The notes under the pieces are model-generated. The model was not told the DNA's origin. It saw nothing but the letters and a program-made list of their open reading frames with translations, and did no database searches. A DNA stretch of 5,858 nt from Lachnospiraceae bacterium (GTDB lineage Bacteria; Bacillota; Clostridia; Lachnospirales; Lachnospiraceae), in assembly GCA_017958585.1 (NCBI GenBank), contig JAGDCK010000251.1, positions 1-5,858 of the forward strand, in the 5' to 3' direction. The position numbers and the translations under genes are program-made. Positions 4,821-5,858 of this stretch are shown here, one piece after another (the stretch's first letter is position 1; the number at the start of each line of letters is the position of its first letter).

Positions 4821-5858
4821 TCAGTCCTTGCTGTGAATATGTTTTCTTCTAAGCTGTCCGCAGGCTCCGTCTATATCTCTTCCCATCTCTCGCCTTACGG
4901 TGGCATTTACACCGGCCTTTTCGAGTCTTGCCTTGTAGGCATTTATATGATCCTTGTCGGACTGGACATAGTCCCTCTCCTTTATGGGATTTACCGGGAT
5001 CAGATTTATATGGCAGTTTCTCTTTTTTGCAAGGCCGATGAGTTCTAACGCGTCCTCCTCGGTGTCATTTACACCGCCCACCAGACTGTATTCAAAGGTC
5101 AGACGCCTTCCCGTCTTTTCAAAATAGTAATCAACAGCCTCCATCAGTTCATCCAGATGGTATTTGTTTGCAATGGGCATAAGTCGCTGTCTTTTTTCAT
5201 CCGTGGTGGCATGAAGGGACAAAGCAAGGGTTATCTGGAGTTTATGCTCCGCAAGTTCTCTTATCTTTGGCACGATGCCGCAGGTTGATACCGTCAGGTT
5301 TCTCTGACTTATGTTAAGACCGTTTTCATCTGTTAAAAGCTCTATGAATTTCAATATATTATCGAAATTATCCATGGGTTCTCCCGTTCCCATGACAACC
5401 ACGTTGGAAACTCTCTCTCCCGTAAGATTCGTGATAAGATATATCTGGTCAAGCATCTCCGAGGGTGTGAGATTTCTCTCCAGGCCGTCTAAGGTGGAAG
5501 CACAGAATCTGCAACCCATCCTGCAGCCCACCTGGGAGGATATGCACACGCTGTTTCCGTGCTTGTACTGCATCCACACGCTCTCCACCACATTTCCGTC
5601 CTTAAGCCCAAAGAGAAACTTCTTTGTGCCGTCTATGGCAGATGTCTGCACATCCTCAACGGAAAGAGATGTAAACTCGTATTCTTCTTTAAGTTTTTCC
5701 CTCAGGGAAACCGGGAGATTCGTCATCTCATCAAAGCTTCTTGCAAGCTTTACATGCATCCAGTCATACATTTGTGCTGCCCTGAATCTCTTTTCTCCAA
5801 GAGATGTAAGTTCCTCTGTGACTTCACTCAGGTTAAGGGATTTTATATCCTTTTTTTC
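4821..5858 (-). CDS. rlmN: RlmN, radical-SAM 23S rRNA (adenine-2503-C2)/tRNA methyltransferase (5' end outside window)
   Basis: RlmN adds a methyl group to C2 of A2503 in 23S rRNA and to A37 of some tRNAs, using two S-adenosylmethionines and a [4Fe-4S] cluster. The frame is open from the window edge for 345 residues, and its first visible residues, EKKDIKSLNLSEV, look like the natural N-terminus, so probably only one or a few residues are missing. An internal ATG at 5771 would delete about 29 conserved residues (through GEKRFRAAQ) and is not the start. Counting from the edge, the cluster Cys residues are C112, C116 and C119 (CRMGCRFC). C105 in CISSQVGC and C333 in ACGQL are the two catalytic Cys residues. 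VVMGTGEP and ALSLHA are also present. A Cfr-like resistance enzyme is a more distant possibility, but the gene neighbourhood and the ACGQL C-terminus favour RlmN. In many Firmicutes it directly precedes prpC-prkC-rsgA, as here. Confidence 0.96.
   Translation of the reverse strand, partial: EKKDIKSLNLSEVTEELTSLGEKRFRAAQMYDWMHVKLARSFDEMTNLPVSLREKLKEEYEFTSLSVEDVQTSAIDGTKKFLFGLKDGNVVESVWMQYKHGNSVCISSQVGCRMGCRFCASTLDGLERNLTPSEMLDQIYLITNLTGERVSNVVVMGTGEPMDNFDNILKFIELLTDENGLNISQRNLTVSTCGIVPKIRELAEHKLQITLALSLHATTDEKRQRLMPIANKYHLDELMEAVDYYFEKTGRRLTFEYSLVGGVNDTEEDALELIGLAKKRNCHINLIPVNPIKERDYVQSDKDHINAYKARLEKAGVNATVRREMGRDIDGACGQLRRKHIHSKD

Noticed and set aside
4802..4821. Plus-strand hairpin CATGC-GTCT-GCATG followed by six T, resembling a terminator
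   Set aside because: There is no plus-strand gene for it to end, and on the minus strand the T-run becomes an A-run on the wrong side. It could at most terminate antisense transcripts.
4547..5048. Two overlapping plus-strand open frames (101 and 89 codons)
   Set aside because: They run antisense through prpC, the intergenic gap and rlmN. No plus-strand ribosome binding site or recognisable protein motif is seen.
1..5858. CRISPR array, insertion sequence, prophage, tRNA or rRNA gene
   Set aside because: No spaced direct repeats, transposase motifs, integrase, tRNA-like cloverleaf or rRNA sequence was recognised on either strand.

Overview
The window carries five protein-coding genes, all on the minus strand, plus one clear cis-regulatory RNA. 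It looks like a chromosomal segment of an anaerobic Firmicute of class Clostridia, most likely Lachnospiraceae. This is inferred from the rlmN-prpC-prkC-rsgA gene order typical of Firmicutes, the moderate GC content, strong AGGAG-type ribosome binding sites, an acidic alanine/glutamate-rich lipoprotein of a style common in that family, and an anaerobic-type cobalt chelatase domain. No 16S or other taxonomic marker is present, so the family-level placement is tentative.

Reading in the direction of transcription (high to low coordinates): 5858-4821 is rlmN, a radical-SAM 23S rRNA/tRNA methyltransferase whose first residues lie just outside the window. A 142-base gap (4820-4679) holds a candidate sigma-A-type promoter, a small hairpin and a strong ribosome binding site. 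It is followed by prpC (4678-3950, PP2C-type phosphatase), prkC (3926-1791, membrane Ser/Thr kinase with three extracellular PASTA repeats) and rsgA (1785-883, ribosome-assembly GTPase). These three genes are separated by 23 and 5 bases, so they almost certainly form one operon. It ends at a small intrinsic terminator (880-861).

Below that, a 378-base non-coding stretch (882-505) is largely a cobalamin (B12) riboswitch (about 843-661), followed by a candidate terminator (620-592) and an unusual set of mutually exclusive hairpins leading to a good ribosome binding site. The riboswitch governs a gene that runs off the low-coordinate edge (504-1). It encodes a secreted lipoprotein whose visible C-terminal end is the beginning of a CbiK-type (sirohydrochlorin cobaltochelatase) domain.

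Functionally there are two units. The first is a conserved growth and translation module: RlmN modifies rRNA, the kinase/phosphatase pair senses cell-wall muropeptides and reversibly phosphorylates targets, and RsgA matures the 30S subunit. The second is a B12-repressed unit for cobalt/tetrapyrrole handling at the cell surface. The most interesting points are the combination of a B12 riboswitch with an outward-facing, lipid-anchored chelatase, and the nested alternative RNA folds between the aptamer and the start codon.
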